Assembly: GCF_038235435.1 (NCBI RefSeq)
Contig: NZ_CP151275.1
Span: 3,348,001 to 3,412,000 of the forward strand
DNA length: 64,000 nt
From: Niveibacterium sp. SC-1
GTDB lineage: Bacteria; Pseudomonadota; Gammaproteobacteria; Burkholderiales; Rhodocyclaceae
Direction: 5' to 3'
Position numbers and translations under genes: made by a program
The notes under the pieces: generated by a model
What the model was told of the DNA's origin: nothing
What the model saw: the letters and a program-made list of their open reading frames with translations, nothing else
Databases searched by the model: none
In this document: positions 11,785-23,811 of the stretch, in pieces
How positions within the stretch are numbered: position 1 is the stretch's first letter
Layout of the letters: every line of letters begins with the position of its first letter

Positions 11785-12966
11785 TCAGGGCGTCAGATCG
11801 AATTCTTCAGTACGGCGCGGCGGGTAAGTTTCCCAGCCACCGCAGGCCGGACAACGCCAGTAGAACTGGCGCGCCTTGAAACCGCACTCTTCGCAGCGGT
11901 AGCGCGCAACCTTGCGGGTGTGGCCGTGGATAAGGCCTTTGACCATCTCGATATCCTGGCGTTGCTCGCCGCTGGCCGTGATGAGCGCAGCCTCGAGCAA
12001 CTTATCGAGCCCGAGCACGGTCGGATTGCGACGCAGCTCCTCCCGGACCAGCGCGTAGGCGGCCTGCGGGCCATCGCGCTCCAGCTCCCACTGGAATACC
12101 GCATCCAGCAGGTCCAGCGACGGATATCGCTCAAGGTAGGAATGCAGCAACTGCACGCCTTGGTCTTGCCGCTGCAGGCGCGTGTAGCCATCCATCAGAC
12201 GCTCGGCGACAAGGGCGAGATACACCGGATTCTGGTTCTCGATCCGTTGCCAGGTCAGCAGCGCGGACTCCACATCGCCGCGCCCCAAGAGCACGTCGCC
12301 AAGCAGGACGTTGGCACGCACGCATTGGCGATTGATCTCCAGGGCGCGCGTCGTTTCCGTCTCGGCCTCATCGAGCGCGCCCCGAGCGACGGCGCCGGCA
12401 GCCAGCTCGCAGTGGAAATTGGCGATCTCGCGCAGCATCAGGGCGGAGTCGGCATTCGGCAGCGCGTAGGCAACCTCGATAGCCTTCTTCCAGTCCTTTT
12501 CCTGCTGGTAGATCTCCAGCAGCTGCTTGAGCGCGAACTCCGACAGCGGCGTGCTGCGCAGTTTCACGAACATCGCCTCGGCGCGATCGAGCAGACCGGC
12601 CTTGAGGAAATCCAGGCCAAGCTCGGAGAGCGCCTGCGCGCGCTGTTCGGTCGGCAGGTCATCACGGTCGACCAGGTTCTGGTGCATGCGGATCGCGCGG
12701 TCCAATTCGCCGCGACGTCGGAACAGGCTCCCAAGCGCAAAGTGAAGTTCGACCGCTTGCGGGTCGATCCTCACCGCCTCGATGAAGGCATCGATAGCCC
12801 TGTCGGGCTGCTCGCTGACGAGAAAGTTGAGGCCTGCGAGGTAGGAGCGCGGGAGCGCGCGCGATTCGCGCACAAGATGCCGGATGTCGACCCGGGCGGC
12901 GAGCCAGCCCAAGCCAAAGGCAATCGGCAAGGCAAGCAGCCAGACCGGAGAGAAATCAAATTCCAT
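11785..12966 (-). CDS. lapB: LPS assembly protein LapB (YciM), TPR protein
   Basis: Inner-membrane-anchored regulator (393 aa) that in E. coli promotes FtsH degradation of LpxC and so limits lipid A synthesis. There is one N-terminal transmembrane segment (about residues 7-23), a tract of TPR repeats facing the cytoplasm, and a C-terminal rubredoxin-like zinc knuckle with Cys358, Cys361, Cys372 and Cys375. All four metal ligands are present. It starts 10 nt after lapA, the usual pairing, and precedes ugd-hldA-hldD, so LPS control and heptose supply are physically linked. Confidence 0.94.
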   Translation of the reverse strand: MEFDFSPVWLLALPIAFGLGWLAARVDIRHLVRESRALPRSYLAGLNFLVSEQPDRAIDAFIEAVRIDPQAVELHFALGSLFRRRGELDRAIRMHQNLVDRDDLPTEQRAQALSELGLDFLKAGLLDRAEAMFVKLRSTPLSEFALKQLLEIYQQEKDWKKAIEVAYALPNADSALMLREIANFHCELAAGAVARGALDEAETETTRALEINRQCVRANVLLGDVLLGRGDVESALLTWQRIENQNPVYLALVAERLMDGYTRLQRQDQGVQLLHSYLERYPSLDLLDAVFQWELERDGPQAAYALVREELRRNPTVLGLDKLLEAALITASGEQRQDIEMVKGLIHGHTRKVARYRCEECGFKARQFYWRCPACGGWETYPPRRTEEFDLTP

Positions 12967-12976
12967 GGGGTGTGGG

Positions 12977-13267
12977 TCAGGTGGAACGGGGATAGTCGAC
13001 CGGGCTGAGCCCCTCGCGGAGCACAGGGTCGCGCGAAGTCTCGCGCAGGCGGCGAATCTCGCGACGTTGATGGAGCAGGGTCAGCACGGCAGCGGTCACG
13101 CCCAGGACAAGTCCCAGCGCAAACGCCGCAAGGATGACGGCGATCAGCGGCAGGCGCCACTCGGTCTCGAAGAAGAAGCGCAGAGTGACGAGCGCGTCGT
13201 TCTTGAGCGCGAAGCCGAGCAAGAGGAAGAAGGCGAGTCCGCGCAGGATCCAGATGAAAGCACGCAT
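12977..13267 (-). CDS. lapA: LapA-family (DUF1049) inner-membrane protein
   Basis: A 96-residue protein with two predicted transmembrane helices (about 5-22 and 39-62) and a charged cytoplasmic tail with LLHQRREIRRLRE, typical of LapA/YciS. LapA works with LapB in balancing LPS and phospholipid supply. The start MRAFIWILRGLAF is chosen because the in-frame extension upstream crosses the ihfB terminator and has no family resemblance. It lies between the ihfB terminator and lapB. Confidence 0.9.
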   Translation of the reverse strand: MRAFIWILRGLAFFLLLGFALKNDALVTLRFFFETEWRLPLIAVILAAFALGLVLGVTAAVLTLLHQRREIRRLRETSRDPVLREGLSPVDYPRST

Positions 13268-13294
13268 CGCGGGATTATCCCGCACGGACCGCGC

Positions 13295-13324
13295 AAAAAA
13301 AAGAAGGCGGCCAAAGCCGCCTTC
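13295..13324 (-). terminator. Intrinsic terminator after ihfB
   Basis: On the minus strand GAAGGCGGC/GCCGCCTTC (9 bp, 4-nt loop) is followed by eight Ts. It separates rpsA-ihfB from lapA-lapB, although lapA starts only 27 nt downstream, so lapAB needs read-through or a nearby promoter. Confidence 0.88.
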
Positions 13325-13362
13325 CACACGCATCACATTGCGACGCGTTTGCCGCGCATTCC

Positions 13363-13662
13363 TTACGCGGACGCTGCCTCGATGGCTGCATCCACGCGTT
13401 CGCGCAATTCCTTGCCAGCCTTGAAGTGCGGCACCCATTTCTCGGGCACCAGCACCTTGTCGCCAGACTTGGGATTACGCCCGGTCCGCGGCGGTCGATA
13501 GTTCAGAGCAAAACTGCCGAAACCCCGGATCTCGATGCGATCGCCCCGCGAGAGCGAGGCGGTCATTGCATCGAGGATCATCTTCACGGCGTAGTCGGCA
13601 TCTTTGGCGCCGAGCTGCGGAAAGCGCACGGCCAAAAGCTCGATCAGCTCCGACTTCGTCAT
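13363..13662 (-). CDS. ihfB: Integration host factor beta subunit
   Basis: A 99-residue HU/IHF-fold protein starting [15 protein letters not shown]. The DNA-bending arm is visible as [20 protein letters not shown], with the intercalating proline, and GFGSF precedes it. IHF is a heterodimer that bends DNA by about 160 degrees in replication, recombination and transcription. It starts 11 nt after rpsA, the standard proteobacterial arrangement, and has a strong terminator downstream. Confidence 0.97.
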   Translation of the reverse strand: MTKSELIELLAVRFPQLGAKDADYAVKMILDAMTASLSRGDRIEIRGFGSFALNYRPPRTGRNPKSGDKVLVPEKWVPHFKAGKELRERVDAAIEAASA

Positions 13663-13673
13663 GACGATGAGGC

Positions 13674-15368
13674 TTAGGACGGGTTGTTGAGCTTCGCCTT
13701 GAGCAGCGCACCAAGGTTGGTGGTGCCGCTGGCGGCGTTCTCCGAAGAGAGCTTCTGCATCGCTTCGTTTTGCTCAGCCTGATCCTTGGCCTTGATCGAC
13801 AGGTTGATCGAACGGGTCTTGCGATCCACGTTGACGATCATGGTTTCCAGCGCGTCGCCGACCTTCAGCACGGTCGAGAGATCTTCCACGCGATCGCGGG
13901 AGAACTCGGAGACGCGCAGGTAGCCTTCGACGTCGTCGTTCAGGCCGATCACCGCACCGCGGGCATCCACCGACTTGACCGTGCCCGAAACCAGGCTGTT
14001 CTTGTCGTGGGTGGCGATGAAGTTGGTGAACGGATCCCCATCCATCTGCTTGATGCCGAGCGAGATGCGCTCCTTCTCGACGTCGATGGACAGCACCACG
14101 GCTTCCACTTCGTCGCCCTTCTTGAAGTTGCGGATCGCCTCTTCGCCGGTCAGCGACCAGGACAGGTCGGACAGGTGCACCAGGCCGTCGATGCCACCGG
14201 CCAGGCCGATGAACACGCCGAAGTCGGTGATCGACTTGATGGCGCCACGGACGCGGTCGCCCTTCTTGAAGTTCTGGCTGAACTCATCCCACGGGTTCGG
14301 CATGCACTGCTTCATGCCCAGGGAGATACGACGACGGTCTTCGTCGATTTCCAGGATCATCACTTCGACTTCGTCGCCCAGCTGGACAACCTTGGTCGGG
14401 TGGATGTTCTTGTTGGTCCAGTCCATTTCGGACACGTGCACCAGGCCTTCGATACCCTGCTCGACTTCAACGAATGCGCCGTAGTCGGTGATGTTCGTGA
14501 CCTTGCCGAACAGGCGGGTGCCCGACGGGTAACGGCGGGAGATGCCCACCCACGGATCTTCGCCCAGCTGCTTCAAGCCGAGCGAGACGCGGTTCTTCTC
14601 GGCGTCGAACTTGAGGACCTTGGCGGTGACTTCGTCGCCGACCTGCACGACTTCGGTCGGGTGACGCACACGGCGCCAGGCCAGGTCGGTGATGTGCAGC
14701 AGGCCGTCGATGCCGCCGAGGTCCACGAACGCACCGTAGTCGGTGATGTTCTTGACCACGCCCTTGACGACGGTGCCTTCCTGCAGGGAGGACAGGAGCT
14801 TCTCGCGCTCTTCACCCATGGAGGCCTCGAGCACGGCGCGGCGCGACACAACGACGTTGTTGCGCTTGCGGTCGAGCTTGATGACCTTGAATTCGAATTC
14901 CTTGCCTTCGAACGGCGTGGTGTCCTTGACCGGACGCATGTCGACCAGCGAGCCCGGCAGGAACGCGCGGATGCCGTTGGTCATGACGGTCAGACCACCC
15001 TTGACCTTGCCCGTGACCACACCCTTGACCAGGGCGCCATCGTTGAGCGCGGTTTCGAGGAAGTTCCAGGCGGCGATGCGCTTGGCCTTGTCGCGGGACA
15101 GGCGGGTTTCGCCGAAGCCGTCTTCGAGGGCTTCGATCGCGACCTGGACGTAATCGCCCGGTTGCACTTCAACGTCGCCACGATCATTGCGGAATTCGTC
15201 GATCGAAACGTAGCTCTCGGACTTGAGGCCGGCGTTGACCACGACGAAGTTCTGATCGATGCGCACGACTTCGGCGGTGATGACTTCGCCGACGCGCATT
15301 TCCTGGCGGCCGAGGCTCTCTTCGAAGAGCGCGGCAAAGCTTTCCTGGACGGGAATGGAAGTAGACAT
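13674..15368 (-). CDS. rpsA: 30S ribosomal protein S1
   Basis: A 564-residue S1 with six S1/OB-fold repeats, recognisable by repeated [14 protein letters not shown](L/V)-type segments such as [20 protein letters not shown] and [18 protein letters not shown]. It brings mRNA to the 30S subunit. The start [19 protein letters not shown] matches the family N-terminus; an 85-residue in-frame extension upstream runs through the cmk gap and is rejected. The 115-nt leader contains CCTCGC/GCGAGG and GAGCCG/CGGCTC hairpins, consistent with S1 autoregulation (inference). Confidence 0.97.
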   Translation of the reverse strand: MSTSIPVQESFAALFEESLGRQEMRVGEVITAEVVRIDQNFVVVNAGLKSESYVSIDEFRNDRGDVEVQPGDYVQVAIEALEDGFGETRLSRDKAKRIAAWNFLETALNDGALVKGVVTGKVKGGLTVMTNGIRAFLPGSLVDMRPVKDTTPFEGKEFEFKVIKLDRKRNNVVVSRRAVLEASMGEEREKLLSSLQEGTVVKGVVKNITDYGAFVDLGGIDGLLHITDLAWRRVRHPTEVVQVGDEVTAKVLKFDAEKNRVSLGLKQLGEDPWVGISRRYPSGTRLFGKVTNITDYGAFVEVEQGIEGLVHVSEMDWTNKNIHPTKVVQLGDEVEVMILEIDEDRRRISLGMKQCMPNPWDEFSQNFKKGDRVRGAIKSITDFGVFIGLAGGIDGLVHLSDLSWSLTGEEAIRNFKKGDEVEAVVLSIDVEKERISLGIKQMDGDPFTNFIATHDKNSLVSGTVKSVDARGAVIGLNDDVEGYLRVSEFSRDRVEDLSTVLKVGDALETMIVNVDRKTRSINLSIKAKDQAEQNEAMQKLSSENAASGTTNLGALLKAKLNNPS

Positions 15369-15483
15369 GTGAGAAGGACCTGTTGCCATGAACCCCATGG
15401 CGGGAAGAAGAAAAAACCAACCCGGTCCGCCTCGCGAGTGCGAGGTCGGCCGGAGCCGAACCATCCGGCTCAGGGTGCGGCGT

Positions 15484-16161
15484 TCAGTTTGGAGTGCTGA
15501 GCTGGCGCGTCTGGGCTTCCCGGAGCACAAAAGCCACGGCCTCGTCGATCGAGAGCGTGGTCGTATCCAGGAGGATGGAATCTTCGCAAGGCTTGAGCGG
15601 CGCCACCGCGCGGTTAGTGTCACGCGCGTCGCGCTCGCGCAAGTCGTGCAGAAGACTGTCTAGGTTAGCAGGCAAACCCTTTTCAATCAACTGCTTATGT
15701 CGTCTGGACGCCCGGGATTCGACGCTGGCGGTGAGGAAGATCTTGAGCGGCGCGTCCGGGAAAACCACCGAACCCATGTCGCGGCCGTCGGCCACCAGGC
15801 CGGGCGCAAGCCTGAAGGCGCGCTGGCGCTCCATCAAGGCCTGCCGCACGCCGGGCAGGACGGCCAGCTTCGAGGCTGCATTGCCGATAGCTTCCAGGCG
15901 CAGATCGAGGGTGACATTGCGGCCGGCGAGGTAGGCGCCCTCTTCCTCGAAGCGCACATTCAGATCCCCGGCAAGTGCCATGAGCCCCGCCTCGTCCTCC
16001 AGCGGCACGTGGCATTCGAGCGCCGCCAGCGCCAGCAGGCGATAGATCGAGCCCGAATCGAGCAGGTGCCAGCCCAGCTGGCCCGCCACGAGTGCGGCCA
16101 CCGTGCCCTTGCCCGAGGCGGTCGGCCCATCGATCGCGATCACGGGAATCGGCTTGCTCAT
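15484..16161 (-). CDS. cmk: Cytidylate kinase
   Basis: A 225-residue CMP/dCMP kinase starting [20 protein letters not shown] with the P-loop at residues 12-20. The NMP-binding region and [20 protein letters not shown] lid/core segment are typical. AAGGA lies 6 nt before the chosen start; an upstream in-frame GTG is possible but unsupported. The start overlaps the end of the HHH gene by 4 nt (ATGA), and rpsA follows, the conserved cmk-rpsA order. Confidence 0.96.
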   Translation of the reverse strand: MSKPIPVIAIDGPTASGKGTVAALVAGQLGWHLLDSGSIYRLLALAALECHVPLEDEAGLMALAGDLNVRFEEEGAYLAGRNVTLDLRLEAIGNAASKLAVLPGVRQALMERQRAFRLAPGLVADGRDMGSVVFPDAPLKIFLTASVESRASRRHKQLIEKGLPANLDSLLHDLRERDARDTNRAVAPLKPCEDSILLDTTTLSIDEAVAFVLREAQTRQLSTPN

Positions 16162-16457
16162 GTTCGGTCCTTCCAGTTCCACCACTTCAGGAGTTCGGTT
16201 TCAGGTTTGTCGGTGCTGGCGAAATAGACCGCGCAGCGAAAGGTGTAGAGCACGCAAGGATCCTGGCGCACGCCGCTGATAGCGCAAAGACGGTCGTAAA
16301 GTGCCTGCGGATCTGCGCTCGTGAGGTCTGCGACTCGCCTCACGCCCAGCGCATACAGATCGGCGACCATCGCCGCTCCGACGCCGGGGATGCGGCGAAG
16401 TTCGCGCGAGACGTCGGCCGGGACGGCGGCCGCGCGGTAGGCCGGCGGACGCTTCAT
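16158..16457 (-). CDS. Helix-hairpin-helix protein, Cdd1/'pathogenicity locus' family
   Basis: A 99-residue protein with a helix-hairpin-helix stretch, [20 protein letters not shown], followed by [23 protein letters not shown] and a Cys/Trp-rich tail ending [11 protein letters not shown]. This matches the small Cdd1-like family, for which only non-specific DNA binding can be suggested. It is coupled to cmk through an ATGA overlap and follows argS by 37 nt. argS and this gene sit between aroA and cmk, which are usually adjacent, so they look inserted into the ancestral block. Confidence 0.75.
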   Translation of the reverse strand: MKRPPAYRAAAVPADVSRELRRIPGVGAAMVADLYALGVRRVADLTSADPQALYDRLCAISGVRQDPCVLYTFRCAVYFASTDKPETELLKWWNWKDRT

Positions 16458-16494
16458 GCCCCCGATCCCGGCTCGCGCGGACGGCCCACCGGCA

Positions 16495-18309
<1,815 letters not shown>

Positions 18310-19599
18310 TCAGCGTCGGCAGACCGAGGCGAAGGCGTCGAAATAAGTCGGGAAAGTCTTGGCGGTGCACTTCGGATCGTTGATCCGCACCGGCACGCCG
18401 CCCAGGGCCACCAGCGAGAAGCACATCGCCACGCGGTGGTCGTCGTAGGTGTCGATCGCCGCGTTCGGCGTGAACGCCGCCGGCGCGCTCACGCGCAGCC
18501 AGTCCGGCCCCTCTTCCACGATCGCGCCGACCTTGCGCAGCTCGGTCGCCATCGCCGCGATGCGGTCGGTTTCCTTCACGCGCCAGCTCGCGATGTTGCG
18601 CAGCGTGCAGGGGCCGTCGGCGAAGAGCGCGGCCACCGCGAGCGTCATCGCAGCGTCGGGGATGTGGTTGAAGTCGCGATCGAAGGCGCGCAGCTTGCCA
18701 CTCGCAGGCGCGCTCGCTTCGATCCAGTTCTCGCCCATCGTGATGCGCGCGCCCATCTGCTCCAGCGCTTCGGCGAAACGCACATCACCCTGGATGCTAG
18801 CCTCGCCCACGCCTTCCACGCGCACCGGACCGCCACCGACGGCGCCGGCCGCGAGGAAATAGGACGCCGACGAGGCATCGCCCTCGACGAAGAGCGTGCC
18901 CGGGCTCGTGTACTGCTTGCCCGGCACATGGAAGCGGGCCCAGCCCTCGCGCTCCACCTGCACGCCGAAGCGCGCCATCAGGTTGAGCGTGATCTCGATG
19001 TAGGGCTTGGAGATCAGCTCGCCGATCACCTCGATCGTAGTCGGCACGCCTGCGGTGGGCAGCGCCATCAGCAGCGCGGTGAGGAACTGGCTGGAGACAT
19101 CGCCGCGCACGCGCACCACACCGCCCGGCTTGAGCGAGGCCGGCTTGAGTTCAAGCGGCGGGTAGCCCTCGTTGCCCAGGTAGGTGATGTCCGCGCCCAG
19201 TTGCCGCAGAGCGTCGACCAGATCGCCGATCGGGCGCTCATGCATGCGCGGCACGCCGGAGAGCTTGTAGTGTCCGCCGGCCAGCGCCAGCGCGGCCGTC
19301 AGCGGACGGAAAGCAGTGCCCGCATTGCCGAGGAAAAGATCGGCCTCGCGCACCGGGAAGTTGCCGCCCGCGCCGGTCACGCGCCAGGCGTCCTGGCCCA
19401 GCGACTCCGGCGGCAGGCCCAGCGTGCGCAGCGCATCGAGCATGCGCTCGGTGTCGTCCGAGGCCAGCAGGTCGCGGATCTCGGTCGTGCCCTGTGCCAG
19501 CGCGGCAAGCAGCAAGGTGCGGTTGGAGATGCTCTTGGAGCCAGGAAGGCGAACGGCACCCTGGGCGCCCTTGGCCGGTTCCAGATCGATGTATTCCAT
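18310..19599 (-). CDS. aroA: 5-enolpyruvylshikimate-3-phosphate synthase
   Basis: EPSP synthase (429 aa), the sixth step of the shikimate pathway. PEP/S3P-site segments are [17 protein letters not shown] and [19 protein letters not shown]; the latter is the class I NAGTAxRP form typical of glyphosate-sensitive enzymes. [14 protein letters not shown] sequence ([15 protein letters not shown]) and [18 protein letters not shown] are also present. AAGGTGG 5 nt upstream supports [11 protein letters not shown]; an 18-residue extension is rejected. It follows tyrA by 20 nt in an aromatic amino-acid cluster. Confidence 0.96.
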   Translation of the reverse strand: MEYIDLEPAKGAQGAVRLPGSKSISNRTLLLAALAQGTTEIRDLLASDDTERMLDALRTLGLPPESLGQDAWRVTGAGGNFPVREADLFLGNAGTAFRPLTAALALAGGHYKLSGVPRMHERPIGDLVDALRQLGADITYLGNEGYPPLELKPASLKPGGVVRVRGDVSSQFLTALLMALPTAGVPTTIEVIGELISKPYIEITLNLMARFGVQVEREGWARFHVPGKQYTSPGTLFVEGDASSASYFLAAGAVGGGPVRVEGVGEASIQGDVRFAEALEQMGARITMGENWIEASAPASGKLRAFDRDFNHIPDAAMTLAVAALFADGPCTLRNIASWRVKETDRIAAMATELRKVGAIVEEGPDWLRVSAPAAFTPNAAIDTYDDHRVAMCFSLVALGGVPVRINDPKCTAKTFPTYFDAFASVCRR

Positions 19600-19619
19600 G
19601 TCAGCCACCTTGAAGCCGT

Positions 19620-20507
19620 TCAGGCTTCGGAATTGAATCGGCCGGCGAGCCACGCGTCGCGGGCGTCGCGGGCGTCGGTGAAGAGTTTCTCCAGCGACTC
19701 GCCATCGGCTTTGGAGAGCAAGGCGCGTATCCAGGCGAGTTCGGTGAGATAGGTGTCAAGCTCGGCAAGCAGAGCGTGCCGATTGGCGATGCAGATGTCC
19801 CGCCACATTTCCGGATGACTGCTCGCGATCCGCGTGAAGTCGCGAAAACCACCGGCTGCAAAATTGAAGAGTTGCTCCGCGTTCGCGCGTTCGGCGATCT
19901 CGTGCACCAGGCCAAAGGCCAGCAGGTGCGGCAAGTGGCTTACCGCCGCGAACACGCGGTCATGCTCCTGCGGCGACATCTCGGCGAGATCGCCGCCACA
20001 AGCCGCCCAGGCCTCGCGCACCCGCGCAATGGCGTCGGGTTTGTTCTCGGCCAGCGGCGTGAGCACTACTTTGCGCTGGCGATAGAGATCGGCCCGCGCG
20101 GCCTCGGCGCCACTTTTCTCCGCCCCGGCGATCGGATGCGCCGGCACGGTGTATTCCAGATGCTCGCGGAGGCGTTGGTAGACGACCTCCACCACGTCGC
20201 GCTTGGTGCTACCGGCATCGGTCACCAGGACGCCGGGCTTCAAGTGCGGCGCCATCGCCGCCATCACGGTGTCCATCTGGCCAACCGGCATCGCGAGCAG
20301 GACCAGCTCGGCGCCCTGGAGCGCCTCCGCCCAGTCGGTCGAAATCGCGTCGATCACGCCCAGTGCCTGAGCGCGTTCGAGTGCGGCGCGCGTGCGGCCG
20401 ATGCCGACGACCTCGCGCACCATACCGGCCGCCTTCAGGCCGAGCGCGAAAGAGCCGCCGATCAGCCCGACGCCGCAGACGACGACACGCCCGAAAGCCT
20501 GGGTCAT
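19620..20507 (-). CDS. tyrA: Prephenate dehydrogenase (TyrA family)
   Basis: NAD(P)-dependent dehydrogenase (295 aa) that makes 4-hydroxyphenylpyruvate or tyrosine from prephenate or arogenate. The N-terminal nucleotide site is [17 protein letters not shown]; the prephenate-site region includes [14 protein letters not shown] and [13 protein letters not shown]. No chorismate mutase domain is fused. It overlaps hisC by 4 nt (ATGA). Whether it prefers prephenate or arogenate cannot be decided from sequence alone. Confidence 0.93.
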   Translation of the reverse strand: MTQAFGRVVVCGVGLIGGSFALGLKAAGMVREVVGIGRTRAALERAQALGVIDAISTDWAEALQGAELVLLAMPVGQMDTVMAAMAPHLKPGVLVTDAGSTKRDVVEVVYQRLREHLEYTVPAHPIAGAEKSGAEAARADLYRQRKVVLTPLAENKPDAIARVREAWAACGGDLAEMSPQEHDRVFAAVSHLPHLLAFGLVHEIAERANAEQLFNFAAGGFRDFTRIASSHPEMWRDICIANRHALLAELDTYLTELAWIRALLSKADGESLEKLFTDARDARDAWLAGRFNSEA

Positions 20508-21601
20508 GCGATCGCCTTTGCCAGCGCGGCGAGGAAGCGTTCGTTTTCTTCCGGCAGGCCGATGGTGACGCGCAGCCAGGTCGGCATCTTGTAGCTGGCG
20601 AGCGGACGCACGATCACGCCTTGCTTGAGCAGCGCCAGGTTCGCAGCCGCGCCGTCGGCCACTTCGAACGCGATGAAGTTGCCGGCCGAAGGAATGAAGC
20701 GCAGGCCGAGCACCTTGAGGCCGTCCTCGATCTGGCGCTTGCCCGCCCGGTTCACCGCGTAGCTCTTCGCGACGAACTCGTCGTCCCCCAGGGCCGCCGT
20801 GGCCGCCGCCAGCGCGATGTGGTTCACGTTGAAGGGCTCACGCACCCGGTTGAGCACGTCGGCGAGCTCCGCACCCGCAAGCCCGTAGCCCACGCGCAGG
20901 CCGCCCAGGCCGTAGATCTTCGAGAAGGTGCGGCTGATGACGAGGTTGGGGTACTGCCTGAGCCACGCCACGCTGTCGTAACGCTGCGAAGGCTCCATGT
21001 ACTCGTTGTAGGCCTCGTCGAGAACCACGACCACATCGCGCGGCACGCGCTGCAGCAGCCGCTCGACTTCCGCGCCCGAGAGGAAATTGCCCGTCGGGTT
21101 GTTCGGGTTGGCGATGAAGATGAGACGCGTGTCCTCACCCACCGCGGCGGCCATCGCCTCCAGGTCATGGCCGAAGTCGCGTGCCGGCACTTCGATGCCG
21201 CGCGCGCCGGCGGTCTGCACCGCCAGCGGATACACCGCGAAGGCGTACTGCGAGTACACCGCCGAGCTCGCGTGATTGAGGAAGGCGCGTGCGCACAAGT
21301 CCAGCACGTCGTTCGAGCCATTGCCCGGCACGACCTGGTCGATGCCGACGCCGAACTTGGCGGCGATCGCGCTCTTGAGCGCGAAGGCATTGCCATCCGG
21401 ATAGCGGTGGATGTCGGCGAGCGCCGCCGTCGCCGCCGCCGTGGCCTTGGGGCTGGCACCCAGCGGATTTTCGTTGGAGGCGAGCTTGATGATCTCGGAT
21501 TCGACCAGGCCCATTTCGCGGGCGAGTTCGCTGATCGGCTTGCCCGGCACATAGGGCGAAATCGCGCGGATGTAGTCGGGTGCGCGCTGGACGATGCTCA
21601 T
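20504..21601 (-). CDS. hisC: Histidinol-phosphate/aromatic aminotransferase
   Basis: Fold-type I PLP aminotransferase (365 aa). The PLP lysine lies in SRTFSKIYGLGGLRVGYG, the substrate/PLP region includes LASNENPLGASPKA, and NPNNPTGN is the cofactor-site Asn segment. The cluster pheA-hisC-tyrA suggests this copy also transaminates aromatic keto acids, as HisC2-type enzymes do (inference). GGAG 6 nt upstream supports MSIVQRAPDYIRAI; a 28-residue extension is rejected. Confidence 0.9.
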   Translation of the reverse strand: MSIVQRAPDYIRAISPYVPGKPISELAREMGLVESEIIKLASNENPLGASPKATAAATAALADIHRYPDGNAFALKSAIAAKFGVGIDQVVPGNGSNDVLDLCARAFLNHASSAVYSQYAFAVYPLAVQTAGARGIEVPARDFGHDLEAMAAAVGEDTRLIFIANPNNPTGNFLSGAEVERLLQRVPRDVVVVLDEAYNEYMEPSQRYDSVAWLRQYPNLVISRTFSKIYGLGGLRVGYGLAGAELADVLNRVREPFNVNHIALAAATAALGDDEFVAKSYAVNRAGKRQIEDGLKVLGLRFIPSAGNFIAFEVADGAAANLALLKQGVIVRPLASYKMPTWLRVTIGLPEENERFLAALAKAIA

Positions 21602-21617
21602 GTAGAACTCCGGGGGG

Positions 21618-22685
21618 TCAAAGAGCCGCTTGCGGATACGAACCAAGGATCTTGAGGAAGCTCGCGCGGGCCTCAAGCTCTTCAAAAGCCTGCGCGACGT
21701 GAGTGTCGGCGCGATGCCCCTCGATGTCGATGTAGAACACGTATTCCCACAGGCCGGTGCGCGAGGGACGCGATTCCAGCTTGGTCATCGATACGTTGTG
21801 GCGCGCAAAGGCTTCGAGCAGATGGAAGACCGCGCCCGGCTTGTTCGGCGTCGAGCAGGCCAGCGAGGTCTTGTCGCGGCCGGACTGGCCGGAATCGTGG
21901 GCGCCGACCACAAGGAAACGGGTCGTGTTGTTCGGGTCGTCTTCGATGTTCGCCGCCAGGGCAGCCAGGTTGTAACGCTGAGCTGCCGCCTCGCCGGCGA
22001 TGGCCGCAGCACCGTCTTCAACGGATGCCAGGCGTGCCGCTTCAGCGTTGCTCGCCACCGGAATGCGCGGTACGCCGGCCAGGTGGTGGGTGAGCCAGTC
22101 CTGGCACTGCGCCAGCGACTGCGAATGCGAATAGACGCGCTGGATCTCGCCGATCGAACCGAGCCGCGTGAGCAGGTTCTGCCGCACGCGCAGCTTGACC
22201 TCGCCGCAGATGCGCGCCGAGCTCGCCAGCAGCAGGTCCAGGGTGCGGCTCACCGCGCCTTCGGTGGAGTTTTCCACCGGCACGATGCCGTAGGCGGCCG
22301 CGCCGGATTCGACAGCATGGAAGACTTCATCGATCGTCGCTTGCGCCTGCAACTCGGGCGCTCCGCCGAAATGCTTGCGCGCGGCGCTCTCCGAAAAAGT
22401 GCCCTCGGGGCCGAGGAAAGCCACCTTGAGCGGCTGCTCCAGCGCGAGGCACCAGGACATGATCTCGCGGAACACACGCTGCACCGCCTCGCCCGAAAGC
22501 GGCCCGGGATTGAGTTCGGCGATCTTGCGCAGCACCTGCGCTTCACGTTCGGGCCGGTAGAGCGGCCCCTCCTTCACTTCGCCAATGCGCTGGGCACATT
22601 GCGCACGTTGCGACAGCCGCTCGAGGATCTCGCGATCGAGCCGGTCGATATTGATACGCAGGCGTGAGAGTTCGTCGTCGCTCAA
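21618..22685 (-). CDS. pheA: Bifunctional chorismate mutase/prephenate dehydratase (P-protein)
   Basis: A 355-residue bifunctional enzyme leading to phenylpyruvate. Order: AroQ chorismate mutase (about 1-85, LRINIDRLDREILERLSQRA), prephenate dehydratase (about 90-265, FLGPEGTFSESAA and VPVENSTEGAVSRTLDLL), and a C-terminal ACT domain (about 275-350, with the Phe-binding ESRPSRTGLWEYVFYID). Feedback inhibition by phenylalanine through the ACT domain is expected. It starts 13 nt after serC. Confidence 0.96.
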   Translation of the reverse strand: MSDDELSRLRINIDRLDREILERLSQRAQCAQRIGEVKEGPLYRPEREAQVLRKIAELNPGPLSGEAVQRVFREIMSWCLALEQPLKVAFLGPEGTFSESAARKHFGGAPELQAQATIDEVFHAVESGAAAYGIVPVENSTEGAVSRTLDLLLASSARICGEVKLRVRQNLLTRLGSIGEIQRVYSHSQSLAQCQDWLTHHLAGVPRIPVASNAEAARLASVEDGAAAIAGEAAAQRYNLAALAANIEDDPNNTTRFLVVGAHDSGQSGRDKTSLACSTPNKPGAVFHLLEAFARHNVSMTKLESRPSRTGLWEYVFYIDIEGHRADTHVAQAFEELEARASFLKILGSYPQAAL

Positions 22686-22698
22686 GGCGATTCCTCAA

Positions 22699-23811
22699 TC
22701 AAGCGTGTTGCTTTTCGAATTCGCGCAGGTAGTCGACCAGCGCGTGGACGCCTTCGATCGGCATCGCGTTGTAGATCGACGCGCGCATGCCGCCCACCGA
22801 CTTGTGACCCTTGAGCTGTAGCAGGCCGCGCTCCTTGGCGCCAACCAGGAAGCGCTCGTTGAGCGATTCGTCGGCGAGGAAGAAGGGCACGTTCATGCGC
22901 GAGCGACAGGCGCGTTCGACGTGGGTGCGGTAGAAACCGGTCGCGTCCAGCGCCTCATAGAGCAGGTGCGACTTGGCGATGTTGCGCTGCTCCATCGCGG
23001 CGAGTCCGCCGTTCGCCTTGAGCCACTTGAATACGAGGCCGGCAATGTAGATGGCGTAGGTCGGCGGCGTGTTGAACATCGAGCCATTGTCGGCGACCGT
23101 GCGATAGCGGAAGGCTGTGGGACACGCATCCTGCGACTGGTCCAGCAGGTCGTCGCGCACGATCACGAGCGTCAGCCCGGCCGGGCCGATGTTCTTCTGC
23201 GCGCCGCCGTAGATGAGCCCGAAGCGCGAGACCTCCATCGGCCGCGAGAGGATGTGCGAGGACACGTCCACCACCAGCGGCACATCGCCCGCGCCCAGCG
23301 CGTCCATGTCCGGCCAGGCGAAGTATTCGACGCCATCGATGGTCTCATTGCCGCACAAGTGCAAGTAAGCCGCGTCCGGACGCACCTGCCACTCGGAAAC
23401 CGAGGGGATGTAGGTGTACTTACCCTGTTTCGCATCGGCGACGAGATTGCTCGCCGCGACGTTCACGTCCGCGAAACGACGCGCCTCGGCGATCGACTTG
23501 GTGGACCAGGAGCCGGTCTCGACGTAGTCCACCTTGCCGCGCTTGCCGGCGAGGTTCAGCGGCACGATCGCGTTCTCCGCGATTGCGCCGCCCTGCATGA
23601 AGAGGACCTTGTAATTGGCGGGGACCGCCAGCAACTCGCGCAGGTCGCATTCGGCCTGATCGAGGATGGACATGAACTCCTTGCCGCGGTGGCTCATTTC
23701 CATCACCGACATGCCGGAGCCTTGCCAGTCGAGCATTTCGGCCGCCGCCTGCATCAGCACTTCGGCCGGCAGCACGGCCGGACCGGCGGCGAAATTCCAG
23801 GGACGCGTCAT
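22699..23811 (-). CDS. serC: Phosphoserine aminotransferase
   Basis: PLP enzyme (370 aa) of serine and pyridoxal-phosphate synthesis, starting [19 protein letters not shown]. The PLP lysine lies in [36 protein letters not shown] precedes it. The C-terminal segment [17 protein letters not shown] is typical of the family. Its start overlaps the gyrA stop by 4 nt (ATGA), the conserved gyrA-serC coupling of betaproteobacteria. Confidence 0.96.
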   Translation of the reverse strand: MTRPWNFAAGPAVLPAEVLMQAAAEMLDWQGSGMSVMEMSHRGKEFMSILDQAECDLRELLAVPANYKVLFMQGGAIAENAIVPLNLAGKRGKVDYVETGSWSTKSIAEARRFADVNVAASNLVADAKQGKYTYIPSVSEWQVRPDAAYLHLCGNETIDGVEYFAWPDMDALGAGDVPLVVDVSSHILSRPMEVSRFGLIYGGAQKNIGPAGLTLVIVRDDLLDQSQDACPTAFRYRTVADNGSMFNTPPTYAIYIAGLVFKWLKANGGLAAMEQRNIAKSHLLYEALDATGFYRTHVERACRSRMNVPFFLADESLNERFLVGAKERGLLQLKGHKSVGGMRASIYNAMPIEGVHALVDYLREFEKQHA